A stretch of 64,000 bases of DNA, taken from positions 2,666,001-2,730,000 of the forward strand of contig NZ_CP016210.1 in assembly GCF_001682385.1 (NCBI RefSeq), in the 5' to 3' direction. Source of the stretch: Azoarcus olearius (lineage in GTDB: Bacteria > Pseudomonadota > Gammaproteobacteria > Burkholderiales > Rhodocyclaceae). The notes below the pieces were generated by a model. That model searched no databases and had not been told where the DNA came from. It saw only the letters and a program-made list of their open reading frames with translations. Shown here in pieces: positions 38,716 through 47,121 of this stretch. Each line of letters begins with the position of its first letter. Within the stretch, counting starts at the first letter, position 1. The position numbers were made by a program, and so were the translations under genes.

Positions 38716-38748
38716 GAGGGTCTCCTGCAGCGGGCGGCGTCCGCCGGA

Positions 38749-39735
38749 TCAAGCCGGTTTCCACAACCGCACCTCGGTCGCCACCACCTTTTTCGGCAGC
38801 AACTTCTCGTCGAAGAAGGCATCGGCGATACGCTGCTGCTCACCGAGCTGGTCGGCCGCCACCGCGCGCACGTCGTAACTGCGGCGGCCGTTGGCCAGCT
38901 CCACCGTGTCGGCGTCCAGCCCCCACACCGGGGCAAGCTGCGCCGCGGCTTCCTTGGGGTTGGCCTTGACCCAGCGGCCGGTCTGGCGCAACTCGTCGAA
39001 GATCACGGCCAGCACGTCCGGCCGCGCCTCGGCGAAGCTGTCGGCGGCGAGGTAGTAGCGCTTGTATTCCGCCACCGCCGGTTCGCCGGTGAGCAGCCGT
39101 ACCTTCGACTGGCGCTGCACGCCGGCGAGAAAGGGGTCCCAGATTGCCCAGGCGTCGATCGCGCCTTTCTCGAACGCGGCCCGGCCATCGGCCGGCGTGA
39201 GGTAGGCCACCTCCACATCGCGCGGTGACAACCCGCCCTTGGCGAGCGCGGCGATCAGCAGATAGTGCGCGCCCGAGGCCTTGGCGACACCGATCTTCTT
39301 GCCCTTGAGTTCCGCCAGCGAACGGATGGGCGAGGCTTCCGGCACCACGATCGCCTGCGCGGTGGGCGAAGGCGCTTCCTGCGCGACATAGGTCAGGCGC
39401 GCGCCGGCGGCCTGCGCGAACACCGGCACGGTGTCGGCCACGTCGGCGCTGAAGTCGATGCTGCCGACGTTGAGCGCTTCCAGCAGCGGCAAACCGCTGG
39501 TGAATTCGAACCACTCGGTCTTGAGGCCCAGCGGCGCGAGACGCTTGTCGAGCGCCCCACGGGCCTTGGCAAGCACGGTGAGGGTGGAGGATTTCTGGTA
39601 GCCGATGCGGACGGCCTTGCCGTCCCAGGCCGCACGGGCGAAGGACGGCAGCAGCGCGGCGGAAGCGAGGCCGCCGAGGGCGAGCAGGCTGCGGCGGCGG
39701 GTGGAGGAGAAGGGATTGTGGTTCTGGGTAGTCAT
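38749..39735 (-). CDS. ssuA: aliphatic sulfonate-binding periplasmic protein
   Basis: A 328-residue SsuA-type protein with a signal sequence (RRRSLLALGGLASAALLPSFARA), including paired Arg residues that could also serve Tat export. Body motifs RIGYQKSSTLTVLAKARGALDKRL and FTSGLPLLEALNVGSIDFSAD are typical of the SsuA family. It precedes ssuC and ssuB. A second related binding protein lies at 41293-42252. Confidence 0.93.
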   Translation of the reverse strand: MTTQNHNPFSSTRRRSLLALGGLASAALLPSFARAAWDGKAVRIGYQKSSTLTVLAKARGALDKRLAPLGLKTEWFEFTSGLPLLEALNVGSIDFSADVADTVPVFAQAAGARLTYVAQEAPSPTAQAIVVPEASPIRSLAELKGKKIGVAKASGAHYLLIAALAKGGLSPRDVEVAYLTPADGRAAFEKGAIDAWAIWDPFLAGVQRQSKVRLLTGEPAVAEYKRYYLAADSFAEARPDVLAVIFDELRQTGRWVKANPKEAAAQLAPVWGLDADTVELANGRRSYDVRAVAADQLGEQQRIADAFFDEKLLPKKVVATEVRLWKPA

Positions 39736-39889
39736 GGGGTGTCCTGTGGGTGATGCAATTTCTTTCGGGTGGTAAGGGCGGGGGCGCTTGCGCGAGTGCC
39801 TGTCGAGGAAGGCGAAGCCGGGGCCTTGGGCTTTGGCCTTGGGCCTTCAGGGGCCAGCGCGCGCGACTCGCGGCGGCGCCGGTCTTGCC

Positions 39890-39988
39890 CCCTCCCCTTC
39901 AAGGGGAGGGTTGGGGTGGGGATGGGGTTAGCCGCGGCGCTGAACCCAACCCCATCCCCCTCCTAGCCTCCCCCTTGAAGGGGGAGGG
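39890..39988. repeat. composite intergenic repeat, copy D (shortest)
   Basis: Two inverted modules, CCTCCCCTTCAAGGGGAGGG followed by TTGGGGTGGGGATGGGGTT, and its reverse-complement counterpart CCCATCCCCCTCCTAGCC near 39951-39968, make a roughly palindromic unit. It sits in the 317-base gap between ssuD and ssuA, which is otherwise without a visible gene. Confidence 0.9.
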
Positions 39989-40052
39989 AAAAAACACCGT
40001 ACCCTCGCATCGTTCTTGGTTCGCCACTACCTTGCTCAGTCCTGCCTTGGCC

Positions 40053-41258
40053 TCAGCTCGCAGCCGCCTTCGGATAAAGATCGTTCGCCACCATCTCCCC
40101 GAACGGGCTCACCAGGGTCGGCGCCTTGCGCAGATTCCCCGCTGTCGCATTGGTCAGCCCCGCCGCCACGTCGGTGTCAAAGCGCGGGTTCGCCACGTTC
40201 AGATGCGGGAACACCAGTTCGGCGAAGCGGTACGCCTCTTCCAGGTGGGGATAGCCCGACAGCACGAAGGTGTCGGCGCCGATCGCGGCGTATTCCTTGA
40301 TGCGCTCGGCGATGATCTTGCCGTCGCCCACCAGCGCGGTGCCGGCGCCGCCGCGGACCAGGCCGACGCCGGCCCACAGGTTGGGAGCGATCTCCAGCTT
40401 GCTGCGGTCGCCGCCGTGCAGTTCGCGCATGCGGCGCTGGCCTTCGGAATCCATGCGGCCGAGCGAAGCCTGGGCCTTGGCGATGGTGTCGTCGTCGAGG
40501 TAGCGGATCAGCTCGTCCGCGGCCTGCCACGCCGCCGCCTCGGTTTCGCGCGGGATCACGTGCAGGCGCATGCCGAAGCGCACCTGGCGGCCCTCCTTCT
40601 CGGCGCGCTTCTTCACGTCGGCGAACTTCTTCGCGACCTCTTCCGGCGCCTCGCCCCACGACAGGTAGAGCTCGACGTGCTTGGCCGCGGTATCGTGGGC
40701 GCGGTCCGACGAGCCGCCGAAGAACAGCGGCGGATGCGGCTGCTGCAGCGGCGGGAAGAGTTGGCGCGCGCCCTTTACCTTGATGTGCTTACCGTCGTAA
40801 TCGACCGTCTCGCCGGACAGCAGGCGCTTCCACACATCGAGGAATTCGTCGGCGTGCTCGTAGCGTTCGTCATGGTCGAGGAAGATGCCGTCGGCCTCGA
40901 GATCGGAGGCGTCGCCGCCGGCCACCACGTTCACCAGCAGCCGGCCTTCGGACAGTCGATCCAGCGTCGCCGCCTGACGCGCCGCCACCGTCGGCGAAAT
41001 CGTCGCCGGGCGCAGCGCCACCAGGAACTTGAGGTGGCGGGTTACCGGCACCAGGCTGGAGGCGACGATCCAGGAATCCTCGCACGATCGCCCGGTGGGG
41101 ATCAGCACGCCGCCGTAGCCGAGGCTGTCCGCGGCCTGGGCGATCTGCTTGAGGTAGTTGTGATCCACCGCGCGCGCCTGATGCGCGGTGCCGAGGTAGC
41201 GGCCATCGCCGTGGGTGGGCAGAAACCAGAAGATGTTGAGCTTGTTGTCCTGACTCAT
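40053..41258 (-). CDS. ssuD: FMNH2-dependent alkanesulfonate monooxygenase
   Basis: A 401-residue SsuD. Motifs [28 protein letters not shown] (with the active-site Cys and Arg region), [33 protein letters not shown] and [12 protein letters not shown] are the SsuD signature. It breaks the C-S bond of an alkanesulfonate with FMNH2 and O2 to give an aldehyde and sulfite. It needs a flavin reductase, but no ssuE is visible in this window. It lies between two ssuA-like genes on one strand. Confidence 0.96.
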   Translation of the reverse strand: MSQDNKLNIFWFLPTHGDGRYLGTAHQARAVDHNYLKQIAQAADSLGYGGVLIPTGRSCEDSWIVASSLVPVTRHLKFLVALRPATISPTVAARQAATLDRLSEGRLLVNVVAGGDASDLEADGIFLDHDERYEHADEFLDVWKRLLSGETVDYDGKHIKVKGARQLFPPLQQPHPPLFFGGSSDRAHDTAAKHVELYLSWGEAPEEVAKKFADVKKRAEKEGRQVRFGMRLHVIPRETEAAAWQAADELIRYLDDDTIAKAQASLGRMDSEGQRRMRELHGGDRSKLEIAPNLWAGVGLVRGGAGTALVGDGKIIAERIKEYAAIGADTFVLSGYPHLEEAYRFAELVFPHLNVANPRFDTDVAAGLTNATAGNLRKAPTLVSPFGEMVANDLYPKAAAS

Positions 41259-41292
41259 GGGTGTGCTCCGCAGGTATTCGTCGTGCGCGAAA

Positions 41293-42252
41293 TCAGGGCG
41301 CCGGGCGCCACACGGCACCGGCAACGTCCAGCTTCTTGGGGATGAGCTTCAGTTCGAACAGCGCGTCGGCCATCTGCTGCTGGTGCTTCACCACGTCGTT
41401 GGTGAGCGGCTTCACGCCGTAGCCGTAGCGCGACACCGACACCGCGGCGACCTCCACCGGCAGGCCGATCTGCGGCGCGACGATGGCGGCGGCGTCCTGC
41501 TGGTTGGCGCCCACCCAGGTGCCGGTTTCGTTGATCGCAACCAACGCCGAGGCCAGCACTTCCGGATGCTTGTTCACGAAGCTGCGCGCGGCGATGTAGA
41601 AGTTGTAGTTGTTCACGATGCCGCTGCCGTCGGCGACGATGCGGGCGCCGATCTGCGCTTCGGCGGCGGCGCCGAACGGGTCCCAGATCGCCCAGGCATC
41701 CACCGCGCCCTTCTCGAACGCGGCGCGCGCATCGGCCGGCGGCAGGAACACCACCTCGATGTCGCTGTACTTGAGCTTGGCGGATTCCAGCGCCTTTACC
41801 AGCAGGTAATGCACGTTGGAGCCCTTGTTGAGCACCACCTTCTTGCCCTTGAGTTCGGCCAGCGACTTGATCGGCGAATCCTTGGGCACCAGGATCTTCT
41901 CGGCGCGCGGCGCCGGCGGTTCGTTGCCGACATAGACCAGATCCGCGCCAGCGGCCTGGGCGAACACCGGCGGCGTCTCTCCGACCACACCGATGTCGAT
42001 GCTGCCGACGTTGAGCCCTTCCAGCATCTGCGGCCCGGCGGGGAATTCGGTCCACGTCACCTTCACGCCTTCGGCCTTGAGACGCGCGTCGAGATTGCCG
42101 CGCGCCTTGACGATGGACAGCGTGGAGCCCTTCTGCCAGCCGATGCGGATCTCCTTCTGCTGGGCGTGGACGGGGCCGGCGGACAGCACGGCGAGGCCGG
42201 CAGCCGCGGCGGCGAAGCCGATGAAACGGCGGCGATTCGTTGCCTGAGTCAT
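41293..42252 (-). CDS. second SsuA-type sulfonate-binding protein
   Basis: A 319-residue periplasmic protein with a signal peptide carrying [24 protein letters not shown], possibly Tat. Body motifs [25 protein letters not shown] and [20 protein letters not shown] are SsuA-like, but clearly diverged from the protein at 38749. The ATG at 42252 sits just before the charged signal. It should bind a sulfonate or sulfate ester for the same importer. Confidence 0.92.
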   Translation of the reverse strand: MTQATNRRRFIGFAAAAAGLAVLSAGPVHAQQKEIRIGWQKGSTLSIVKARGNLDARLKAEGVKVTWTEFPAGPQMLEGLNVGSIDIGVVGETPPVFAQAAGADLVYVGNEPPAPRAEKILVPKDSPIKSLAELKGKKVVLNKGSNVHYLLVKALESAKLKYSDIEVVFLPPADARAAFEKGAVDAWAIWDPFGAAAEAQIGARIVADGSGIVNNYNFYIAARSFVNKHPEVLASALVAINETGTWVGANQQDAAAIVAPQIGLPVEVAAVSVSRYGYGVKPLTNDVVKHQQQMADALFELKLIPKKLDVAGAVWRPAP

Positions 42253-42266
42253 GGTGTCGGCTCCGC

Positions 42267-42482
42267 TCAAACCTTGGCGATCGACACTTCAGTCGATTTC
42301 ACCAGCGCAATCACCTCGCTGCCGATGCGCAATTGCAGTTCTTCCACCGAACGGGTGGTAATCACCGAGGTGACGATGCCGTGCGGCGTTTCCACGTCGA
42401 TTTCGGAGACGACGGGGCCGTGGATGATTTCCTTCACCTTGCCGCGGAATTGATTGCGGACATTGATCGACTGGATGGACAT
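42267..42482 (-). CDS. ssuF: molbindin (Mop/TOBE) protein, SsuF-like
   Basis: A 71-residue protein with a single Mop domain: SINVRNQFRGKVKEIIHGP then VSEIDVETPHGIVTSVITTRSVEEL and SEVIALVKSTEVSIA. In Pseudomonas putida the ssu operon ends with ssuF, a small molybdopterin-binding-type protein needed for sulfonate use, so the assignment follows by gene context. It precedes the second ssuA gene by 14 bases on the same strand. It resembles the C-terminal domain of the SsuB protein at 36857. Confidence 0.88.
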   Translation of the reverse strand: MSIQSINVRNQFRGKVKEIIHGPVVSEIDVETPHGIVTSVITTRSVEELQLRIGSEVIALVKSTEVSIAKV

Positions 42483-42597
42483 TTCTCTTTCCGTGAATTG
42501 GATATCTTCGAACTTGAAATTGGTGGTCGCCAAGAACAAGAAAATTGGGCCGTGGGAAAAACCTTTGTTGCGCAAATGGCTTCGGCCGGTCTGCAGA

Positions 42598-42708
42598 ACC
42601 CCATCCCCACCCCAAGCCGGTAGCCGGAGCCAGGAGGCACCGTCGTTCCGCCCGTGGCGAGCCATGCTCGCCGAAACCCCGTCCTCACCCCCTTGAAGGG
42701 AGGGAGCG
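42598..42708. repeat. composite intergenic repeat, copy E
   Basis: It carries AACCCCATCCCCACCCC, a CGGAGCC-AGGA-GGCACCG hairpin that has lost one pair, GGCGAGC-CAT-GCTCGCC and an incomplete CCCCTTGAAGGGAGGG end. It sits between the DUF2325 gene and ssuF. Confidence 0.88.
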
Positions 42709-42713
42709 GGCTT

Positions 42714-43085
42714 TCAATGGCGGGCCCTGCGTTTGTCCTTGCGCACCGGGCAATCCACCGCGATGCAGTCGGCTTCGGCCGGCACCACGAAGCGCGCCAG
42801 CTTGTCGCGCATATCCACCAGCGAATGGCGGCAATACACCACGGGCAGGCCGCGGCTGGCGGCCTGCCGGCGCACGCTGTACAGCAAGTCGTGGTTGATG
42901 CGGTCGCACAGCACGACCACAAGCCGGGTGTCGCCCGGAATCTGGCGCCGGTTGTCGCCGACCTGCCGGCCGGACCAGTGTTCGGTGCGGGTCACGCCGA
43001 GGTGGGCGGCCTGTTCCAGTTCCGCCCGTATCGCATCGACCCTGTCGGCGCCCACCACCAGGGCCCGGCTCGCGCTTGCTCTCAT
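42714..43085 (-). CDS. DUF2325 domain protein
   Basis: A 123-residue protein with LVVGADRVDAIRAELEQAAHLGVTR near the N-terminus and GDTRLVVVLCDRINHDLLYSVRRQAASRGLPVVYCRHS in the middle. The pattern VLCDxINH...YCRHS is the DUF2325 signature; the function of the family is unknown. It is divergent from the ABC operon at 43397, and the two share a regulatory region. The ssu operon follows downstream on the same strand, with a repeat between. Confidence 0.83.
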   Translation of the reverse strand: MRASASRALVVGADRVDAIRAELEQAAHLGVTRTEHWSGRQVGDNRRQIPGDTRLVVVLCDRINHDLLYSVRRQAASRGLPVVYCRHSLVDMRDKLARFVVPAEADCIAVDCPVRKDKRRARH

Positions 43086-43265
43086 CGTCTTCTCCCTGAC
43101 GCGATGCGCGACGCATGGAGGCGCCGCTGTCGCTGCATTCGATATGGGAGGCAATTTGCCGCAAGCGCTTTTGCGCCAGCCAATACTATTTATTGCGTTG
43201 CATATTCCGATCGAGCCCGACACGAACGAAAGGCCACTGCGCCGGCGCGCTGCGCACGATTTCGA

Positions 43266-43281
43266 ATTCGATATTACGAAT
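43266..43281. promoter_or_regulatory. ATTCG/CGAAT inverted repeat in a divergent promoter region
   Basis: The gap 43086-43396 between the DUF2325 gene and an ABC importer gene is AT-richer than its surroundings. It contains the perfect inverted repeat ATTCG-ATATTA-CGAAT, about 115 bases before the importer start codon. It may bind a regulator such as a CysB-like LysR protein, but this was not tested. Nothing else was seen in the gap. Confidence 0.4.
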
Positions 43282-43396
43282 GCGGAAATGAAATTCCCTT
43301 TTTATTGGTTCGTGCGCACGCGGGCGGAATCTAATCTTTTCGCCGGAGATGACCGGCCGTCGCCGGCGTCGTATGCAATCCGCAATGGGAGTCTTC

Positions 43397-44422
43397 ATGC
43401 GCACCAAACCGCTTATCCGCGCCGGCCTCGCCGCGCTCGCCCTCGCCTTCGCTTCCGGCGCTGCGCTCGCCGAATCGCTCAAGGTCGGCTACCTGCCGGT
43501 CACCGGCCACGCCAAGTTCTTCGTCGCCAAGGAACAGGGCTTCTTCAAGCAGGAAGGGCTGGATGTGGAACTGGTGGAATTCGTCAATTCCGCCGACGGC
43601 CTCAACGCGGTGGTCGCCAACAAGCTCGACATCGGCGCCTTCGGCACCACCGCGCCGCTGGTGCATTACTCGCGTGGCGCCGACCTCAAGATCATCGGCG
43701 GCATCATGGGCGAGGACGCGGCGATCATCGTGAAGCCGGAAAACGCCGACAAGATCCGCAGCGTTGCCGACCTCAAGGGCAAGAAGATCGCCACCATCCG
43801 CCTCGCCACCGGCGACGCGGTGCTGCGGGCCGCGTTGAAGGACCAGAAGATCGACTGGAAGAAGGATGTCGAGATCTTCGAACTGAAGAGCCCGCCGGCG
43901 GTGCTGGAAGCGGTGAAGTCCGGCCAGGTCGATGCCGGCGTCACCTGGGGCCCGCACGACATCCGCGCCGAACGCCAGGGCCTGAAGGTGGTGATCCGCA
44001 CCGGCGAACTGCAGCCGGGCCATCCGTGCTGCCGCCTGGTGGTGAAGTCCGAGCGGCTGAAGGAAGGCGACACCTGGGACCGCTTCCTGCGCGCCATCCT
44101 GAAGGCGGAGAAGTTCGCCGCGCAGAACCGCAAGGAGACCATCGACGCCATCCAGAAGTACGTGAAGCTCGACCGCGACATCCTCGAGCAGGGCTACTAC
44201 TCGCCGCACCTGGAACAGGGCACCGACCCCAACGTGAAGGGCACGCAGAAGTTCTGGACGACGATGGTGTCCTCCGAATTCATCGAAGGCAGCCGTCCGC
44301 TGCAGCCGGCGTTCGCGCTTGATCCCTACCACCGTGCGCTACAGGGCCTTGCCAAGGAACAGCCGAACGACCCGTTCTGGAAGCAGAAGCTGAAGGCGGA
44401 ACAGGAAAGGAACGTGCTGTGA
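43397..44422 (+). CDS. ABC transporter substrate-binding protein (NMT1/SsuA-like) with a Cys-Cys pair
   Basis: A 341-residue periplasmic protein with a signal peptide ending GAALAESL. The body (KVGYLPVTGHAKFFVAKEQGFF, GAFGTTAPLVHYSRGADLKI, TWGPHDIRAERQG) matches the SsuA/TauA/NMT1-like group. A GHPCCRL segment at about residues 208-214 has paired Cys, which is unusual for these receptors and could bind a metal or thiol ligand. GGGAG precedes the ATG at 43397; an ATG at 43385 is possible. The ATPase and permease genes follow. Confidence 0.9.
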   Translation: MRTKPLIRAGLAALALAFASGAALAESLKVGYLPVTGHAKFFVAKEQGFFKQEGLDVELVEFVNSADGLNAVVANKLDIGAFGTTAPLVHYSRGADLKIIGGIMGEDAAIIVKPENADKIRSVADLKGKKIATIRLATGDAVLRAALKDQKIDWKKDVEIFELKSPPAVLEAVKSGQVDAGVTWGPHDIRAERQGLKVVIRTGELQPGHPCCRLVVKSERLKEGDTWDRFLRAILKAEKFAAQNRKETIDAIQKYVKLDRDILEQGYYSPHLEQGTDPNVKGTQKFWTTMVSSEFIEGSRPLQPAFALDPYHRALQGLAKEQPNDPFWKQKLKAEQERNVL

Positions 44423-44456
44423 TCGTCACTGCACGGCCGGCCGCAAGGAGCGCGTG

Positions 44457-45248
44457 ATGAGTACCGGCAACAGCCTGCGCGTCGAAGGCCTGGCCTTCGC
44501 CTACGGCGACCGCGAAATCCTGCGCGGCATCGAGCTGAACGTGGCCGAGGGCGAGTTCGTCGCCCTGCTCGGCCCCAGCGGCTCCGGCAAATCCACCCTG
44601 TTGCGGCTGCTCGCCGGTCTGGAAAGGCCCGGCCGTGGGCGCATCACCGCCGCCGGCAAGCCGGTGGCCGGCCCCGGCCCGGACCGCGCGGTGGTGTTCC
44701 AGCACTACACGCTGTTCCCGTGGATGACGGTGGCGGACAACGTGGCCGAAGCGGTGGCCAAGGCCCACCCCGGCCTCGGCCGCGCCGAACGCCGCCAGCG
44801 CGCCTGGGAACACCTGGACCGCGTCGGCCTCGGCGACGCCGCCCCGCGCCATCCGTTCGAGCTGTCCGGCGGCATGCAGCAGCGCGCCGCGATTGCCCGC
44901 GCGCTGGCGCTGGAATCGCCCTTCCTGCTGATGGACGAACCCTTCGGCGCGCTCGACCCGATCAACCGCGCCAAGCTGCAGGATCTGCTGATCGAGGTCT
45001 GGCAGCGCGGCCGTCCGCGCCGCACCGTGGTGTTCGTCACCCACGACGTCGACGAAGCCCTGCTGCTGGCCGACCGCGTGGTGGTGATGGGCGCCTCGCC
45101 CGGCCGGATCATCGCCGAGCACGTGGTGCCGTTCGCGCGCCCGCGCAAACGCGCGGCGCTGTTCGGCGAGACGGCCTTCCACGAACTGCGCGAGCGGATC
45201 GCGGAGGCGCTGGATGCGGACACGCTGGCGGGGTTGGAGGTGGTTTGA
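44457..45248 (+). CDS. ABC transporter ATP-binding protein (SsuB/TauB-like)
   Basis: A 263-residue ATPase with Walker [20 protein letters not shown], signature LSGGMQQRAA and Walker B LLMDEPFGALDP. It lacks the Mop domain of the other SsuB. AAGGAG lies seven bases before the ATG at 44457; an in-frame GTG precedes it at 44454. It follows the binding-protein gene by 34 bases. Confidence 0.94.
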   Translation: MSTGNSLRVEGLAFAYGDREILRGIELNVAEGEFVALLGPSGSGKSTLLRLLAGLERPGRGRITAAGKPVAGPGPDRAVVFQHYTLFPWMTVADNVAEAVAKAHPGLGRAERRQRAWEHLDRVGLGDAAPRHPFELSGGMQQRAAIARALALESPFLLMDEPFGALDPINRAKLQDLLIEVWQRGRPRRTVVFVTHDVDEALLLADRVVVMGASPGRIIAEHVVPFARPRKRAALFGETAFHELRERIAEALDADTLAGLEVV

Positions 45249-45305
45249 GCGGTCAGGTACTGAGCGTCCGAGTATTTAAGCCACCCACACGCGCCGGGGG
45301 TTCTG

Positions 45306-45472
45306 TTCCTCCCCTTTCAAGGGGGGCGGAACCGGGGTTTCGGCAAGCATGCTTGCCGCCGGTGTAGCGGCGAGGCGAAGCCGAGACTACCGGCTAGGAG
45401 GGGGATGGGGTTGGGCTCAGCGCAGCGACTAACCCCATCCCCACCCCAACCCTCCCCTTGAAGGGGAGGGAG
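45306..45472. repeat. composite intergenic repeat, copy F
   Basis: It splits the ABC importer genes: it lies between the ATPase and the permease gene. The hairpin is the perfect palindrome CGGCAAGCATGCTTGCCG (45341-45358), which differs from the GCGAGC form in other copies by a paired G-C to A-T change. The remaining gap to 45508 holds nothing else. Confidence 0.9.
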
Positions 45473-45508
45473 ACACACGGCACGCCCACTGAATTTCTGG
45501 AGCACCCC

Positions 45509-46321
45509 ATGAGCGCCCAACAAACCGCGCTTGACCACCCCACCACCCCGACCGCCGAGCCCGCCGCCCCCCGCTTCCGCCTCCCGTTCGCTTGGGAGCC
45601 CTGGGCCTTCGCCGCGGTGCTCGTCGCCATCTGGCAGGCGATCGGCAGTGCGCTCGCCGGCAGCGGCAATCCGCTGCTGCCGCCGCCGCTCACCGTGCTG
45701 CAGGCGCTGTGGGATTCGCTGCCGGAACTCGGCCGCGGCACGGTGTCGTCCTTCCTCATCCTCATCCCGGGTTTCGGCACCGCGCTGGTGCTCGGCGTCG
45801 CGCTCGGGCTGGCTGCGGGTACCACGCCGCGGCTGGCGCGGGCCTTCTTCCCGTTCGCCAAGGTCGCGGCGCCGGTGCCGCCCACGGTCTATATTCCCTA
45901 TGCGATCGCGGTGCTGCCGACCTTCCACCTGTCGGCCACCTTCGTGGTCTTCGTCGGCGCCTTCTGGCCGATTTTCCAGAACGCTGCCGCCGGCGCGCTG
46001 GCGGTGGAAGGCCGCCACCGCGACAACGCGCGCGTGCTCGGCTTCGGCCGGCTCGAAACCCTGCGCAAGGTGATCTTCCCGGCCGCGCTGCCGCACATCT
46101 TTTCCGGCATGGCGGTGGGACTGGGCTTCTCCTTCATCCTTCTGACGGTGGCCGAACTCTTCGGCGCCAACGCCGGGCTGGGCCGCTTCGTGCAGTACTA
46201 CGCCGACTTCGCCGACTACCCGCGCATGGTGGCCGGCATCCTCTACACCGGTGCGGTGACCTGGGCAGTGATGAGCCTGCTCGACGCCCTGCGCCACCGC
46301 GCACTGTTCTGGCTGCGCTGA
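45509..46321 (+). CDS. ABC transporter permease (SsuC/TauC-like)
   Basis: A 270-residue permease with about six hydrophobic segments and the EAA-like loop EGRHRDNARVLGFGRLETLRKVIFPAALPHIF (about residues 165-200). TCTGGAG lies seven bases before the ATG. It completes an importer with the genes at 43397 and 44457, separated from the latter by repeat copy F. Co-occurrence with the thioredoxin-like gene 17 bases downstream suggests one transcript. Confidence 0.93.
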   Translation: MSAQQTALDHPTTPTAEPAAPRFRLPFAWEPWAFAAVLVAIWQAIGSALAGSGNPLLPPPLTVLQALWDSLPELGRGTVSSFLILIPGFGTALVLGVALGLAAGTTPRLARAFFPFAKVAAPVPPTVYIPYAIAVLPTFHLSATFVVFVGAFWPIFQNAAAGALAVEGRHRDNARVLGFGRLETLRKVIFPAALPHIFSGMAVGLGFSFILLTVAELFGANAGLGRFVQYYADFADYPRMVAGILYTGAVTWAVMSLLDALRHRALFWLR

Positions 46322-46338
46322 CCCCAAGGAGAACCCGG

Positions 46339-47067
46339 ATGAGCCGCCACCCCACCCCCGCGCCCGAAGCGCACCGCAACGAAGCGCCGCCCGCCCCGCG
46401 CCATCGCGACACCTTTGCCGACCCGACCGTGCCGGCGCCGCCGTTCGAGGCCATTCCGGGCGAACCGCTGCCGCCCGCCGACTTCAGCGACGCGCGCGAA
46501 AGCCTGCTCGGGCGCGGACTCTGGATCAGCTTGATCGGCATCGCGCTGCTGCTGGTGGCGCTGTTCGCCGACGGTAGCGTCGGCGCGGCCACTGCGGCGC
46601 CCGCCGCAACCGCGCATCACGACGACGGCTTCTTCCCCGCGGCGGCGAAGCTGGACGCAGCACTGGCGCAGGCCCGCAAGGAGAACAAGCGCGGCGTGGT
46701 GGTGCTGTACGAGATGAACGGCTGCAGCGAATGCGCCCGGCTGCGCGCCACCACCTTCAAGGATGCCGGCCTGCGGCGCACCTACCAGCGCGATTTCGTC
46801 GCGGTGTCGGTGATGGCGGACGAACCCGGCGCACTGCGCGACTTCGCCGGCAAGGCCACCACCCAGGCCGAGTTCGCCCACGCCGAGCGCGTGTCCGTGC
46901 TGCCCACGGTGGTGTTCTACGACCTCGACGGACTGCCGGTGGCACGCCAGGTGGGCAGCGCGCTGCCGCTGGCGGACTGGCTGCGCCTTGCCCGCTACGT
47001 GCGCGAAGCCGGCTACGAAGAAGCGCCGTTCGCCGCCTGGAAGCCCGCCGCACGCAAGGGCGGCTGA
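46339..47067 (+). CDS. membrane-anchored thioredoxin-like protein
   Basis: A 242-residue protein. A Pro-rich N-terminal part is followed by one hydrophobic segment (about residues 60-78), so the thioredoxin-like domain (about 95-235) should face the periplasm. The active motif is NGCSECARL, CxxC at about residues 132-135, and a cis-Pro VLPTVVF follows. AAGGAG lies six bases before the ATG. It may reduce a disulfide in a partner or its own Cys pair may be oxidised. It sits between the permease and the CoA-ligase gene. Confidence 0.85.
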   Translation: MSRHPTPAPEAHRNEAPPAPRHRDTFADPTVPAPPFEAIPGEPLPPADFSDARESLLGRGLWISLIGIALLLVALFADGSVGAATAAPAATAHHDDGFFPAAAKLDAALAQARKENKRGVVVLYEMNGCSECARLRATTFKDAGLRRTYQRDFVAVSVMADEPGALRDFAGKATTQAEFAHAERVSVLPTVVFYDLDGLPVARQVGSALPLADWLRLARYVREAGYEEAPFAAWKPAARKGG

Positions 47068-47121
47068 GCCTTCCCCGCCCCGTCCGCACCCCCGCCCCCC
47101 CGCGCCCGAACAGGAACCGCC

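Noticed and set aside
8441-45472. CRISPR-like array in the repeats
   Set aside because: The units are spread over 37 kb, differ in length and lack regular spacers.
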